Shown here in pieces: positions 31,362 to 32,363 of a stretch of 32,363 nucleotides of DNA. Within the stretch, counting starts at the first letter, position 1, and each line of letters starts with the position of its first letter. The stretch covers positions 1 to 32,363 of the forward strand of contig JADFZS010000059.1 in the NCBI GenBank assembly GCA_015232405.1, read 5' to 3'. The notes below the pieces were generated by a model. The model made no database searches. It was not told where the DNA came from and was given only the letters and a program-made list of their open reading frames with translations. The position numbers and the translations under genes were made by a program. Source of the DNA: Magnetococcales bacterium (GTDB lineage Bacteria > Pseudomonadota > Magnetococcia > Magnetococcales > JADFYX01).

Positions 31362-31395
31362 AACAGTTAATATTTGGGGTAAAGTCTTAACTGTT
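31362..31395. repeat. Hairpin AACAGTTAA, upstream side of the cargo
   Basis: AACAGTTAA and TTAACTGTT, a perfect 9-bp stem with a 16-nt loop. It has the same arms as the hairpin at 29701-29734, so the two zinc-ribbon genes are bracketed by a matching pair. Confidence 0.65.
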
Positions 31396-31410
31396 GGGGA
31401 AGCACAACAC

Positions 31411-31448
31411 CTTAGCGTACGAAATTTTCCGTTTTCTGATGTGACTCC
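31411..31448 (-). repeat. 38-bp Tn3-type inverted repeat, right
   Basis: Inverse of 29322-29359 with seven differences; the inner 19 bp are the best conserved. Confidence 0.75.
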
Positions 31449-31512
31449 TAAATGTAGGGTAGATGGACCCTTATCCATCATACCCTTTTTGAAGACCAAT
31501 TGTTCCATCCTC

Positions 31513-31548
31513 GGGTCCGTCTACATAAAGGTACGTAACCCACCACAG
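31513..31548 (+). repeat. TIME left inverted repeat
   Basis: 36 bp starting GGGTCCGTCTACAT and ending ACCACAG, with core AAAGGTAC. Confidence 0.85.
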
Positions 31549-31560
31549 GATTTTCCATAA

Positions 31561-31588
31561 GTGTCGAGATTATAAGATTTTCCGACAC
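31561..31588. promoter_or_regulatory. Resolvase-subsite-like dyad in the TIME
   Basis: 28 bp with perfect 6-bp outer arms GTGTCG and CGACAC around an A+T-rich centre containing TATAA. 28 bp is the size of a Tn3-type res subsite I. Confidence 0.5.
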
Positions 31589-31844
31589 TTTTCCGACTCC
31601 TGAATTTATGACTAATATAGATATCTATTTTCGGGGGAAGATTCTCTCCTTCTGTTATCTCTTGATTTTACCCTTACTGTGGTAGTGTTGGAGTTATTTT
31701 GGCTAAAGCGAAAGCCTTGAAATAATCTTTGAGTTCATGACTACCCCATGACATTGAAAACAGGTATAAAATGTCGCCTAATTGCCTTTATGTGGAATGG
31801 TCAATCTGCTAACGGTGGGTTTGCTTTGTATGAACCTAAACGTT

Positions 31845-31880
31845 CTGTGGTGGGTTACGTACCTTTATGTAGATAGACCC
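31845..31880 (-). repeat. TIME right inverted repeat
   Basis: Inverse of 31513-31548 with two differences. It supplies the foreign last codons and the stop region of the truncated ISAs1 frame. Confidence 0.85.
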
Positions 31881-32270
31881 AAGGTTGCGAAGTGTCGCCA
31901 TAACTTGTGGGCCATTTTTGGCCCGAATTTGTGATCGATCCTCATCGTAGGTGACATCTCGCACATAATGGGACCGGTTTTCGATGGCCCAATGTCCTCG
32001 ATTTGTAGCTAAAATTTGTTCGGGAGTAGCTTTTTGCGGAGAACGGCTGGTGATTCCATAGACGGTCTCAGTTGTGGTTTTCCCAGTCTTGATGATAGTT
32101 CTGGTCCGTTGAATGGTGAAAGCCTGAGCTACATAAGGGATGCTCATATACTCAACAAACTTTGTGGATGTCCAGATTTTTCTGACCTCTCTGCTGGAGG
32201 AGATGTTCGATTGGGTGCAATATGAAGATACATAATGAGCCACTGTATAATGCATCACATCACATGCCAA
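31881..32270 (-). pseudogene. ISAs1-family transposase, internal/C-terminal fragment
   Basis: Encodes a stretch typical of ISAs1 (H-repeat) transposases: RKIWTSTKFVEYM, then IKTGKTTTETVYGITS, then NRGHWAIENRSHYVRDVTYD, then NGPQVMATLRNL. The catalytic E region lies in RGHWAIENR. The 5' part (upstream of ~32190) does not resemble the family, so the gene is truncated or shifted there. The 3' part is cut by the TIME at 31880, after which the frame reads SIYIKVRNPPQNV from the repeat. It is non-functional. The last 93 bp of the window hold nothing I recognise. Confidence 0.85.
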
Positions 32271-32363
32271 GCTTTTACATGCCTACAAAAACAAGAAAGT
32301 TGTCTCGTAATAGTTGGAATTTAAAAGGAAATAAGTATTTGTTTCGTAGAAAGTTCAGTTGTG

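Larger units (their letters stand above)
29322..31448. mobile_element. Tn3-type non-autonomous unit carrying two zinc-ribbon genes
   Basis: A 2127-bp segment bounded by 38-bp inverted repeats of classical Tn3 form: GGGGTCAGCTCACGAAACGG...ACGTTAAG on the left and GGAGTCACAT...ACGCTAAG on the right (31 of 38 positions match). There is no transposase or resolvase inside; the cargo is two minus-strand zinc-ribbon membrane-protein genes. Flanking 5-mers (ATGAA, TAAAT) do not match. A hairpin pair (29701, 31362) lies just inside. Confidence 0.65.
31513..31880. mobile_element. Tn3-derived miniature inverted-repeat element (TIME-like), 368 bp
   Basis: Bounded by 36-bp inverted repeats (34 of 36 identical) with no coding capacity between them. 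A GTGTCG...CGACAC dyad at 31561-31588 resembles a resolvase subsite, consistent with derivation from a complete Tn3-family transposon. It abuts an ISAs1 transposase reading frame and replaces its end. 5-bp flanks (TCCTC, AAGGT) do not match. Confidence 0.8.

Noticed and set aside
31449..31512. AGGGTAGATGGACCCT as another Tn3-type end
   Set aside because: Only the first ~10 bp of the inverted sequence resemble the end family; the AAAGGTAC core is missing, so chance is more likely.
1..32363. tRNA or rRNA genes and a tRNA-based attachment site
   Set aside because: I saw no tRNA-like cloverleaf or rRNA sequence by eye, so the island borders cannot be tied to a tRNA gene.

Overview
The window looks like a mosaic accessory region, an island or megaplasmid segment, from a Gram-negative bacterium, probably a proteobacterium. 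The evidence is Sec and lipoprotein signals, a periplasmic lytic transglycosylase, an ExbB-like channel protein and a YnbE-like lipoprotein. The genus cannot be told. The only housekeeping gene is the 5' end of bioA at the left edge; everything else is mobile DNA or its cargo.

Layout. (1) 1-4274: bioA start, an IS200-type remnant, and an intact 3.67-kb Tn3-family transposon with perfect 44-bp ends. (2) 4432-11227, minus strand: a closely packed run of eleven small envelope genes (lipoproteins, single-pass membrane proteins, ExbB-like protein, lytic transglycosylase) followed by a RelA/SpoT-like HD protein. (3) 11438-16488, plus strand: a strong promoter overlapped by two dyads, then a three-gene operon encoding a 226-aa unknown, a DUF4384-like protein and a 1220-aa TPR-CHAT caspase-like protease. 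(4) 16598-17047: a degenerate Tn3-type element with three related ends and a resolvase fragment. (5) 17363-19831: a 26-aa hydrophobic peptide gene with its own terminator, then a Rel-like gene (intact-looking HD hydrolase, decayed synthetase, C-terminal TGS) coupled to a MinD/ParA-like ATPase. (6) 20055-22669: a complete IS21-family element. (7) 22761-24683: a YgeA-like amino-acid racemase convergent with a second CHAT gene. That gene keeps only its 3' part because (8) a 3.93-kb Tn3-family transposon (24684-28611) joins it within the coding region. (9) 28836-29200: a 51-aa gene behind a dyad, and a coding fragment. (10) 29322-31448: two zinc-ribbon membrane-protein genes bounded by 38-bp Tn3-type inverted repeats, with no transposase. 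(11) 31513-31880: a 368-bp Tn3-derived miniature element that truncates an ISAs1-family transposase.

How the parts may work together. The TPR-CHAT operon has the make-up of a stress- or phage-triggered protease system: a sensor/scaffold and caspase-like protease in one chain, translationally coupled to two small partners and controlled by an operator-like promoter. A paralogous CHAT remnant lies 7 kb away. Two Rel-like HD proteins with no convincing synthetase would be expected to remove, not make, (p)ppGpp or a related nucleotide. The envelope operon could build an ExbB-type energised assembly with local peptidoglycan remodelling; its purpose is unknown. Several elements share an end sequence beginning GGGTYYRTC and containing AAAGGTAC, so one transposon family appears to have shaped the right two thirds of the window. 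All functional statements come from reading motifs by eye; no database search was run.
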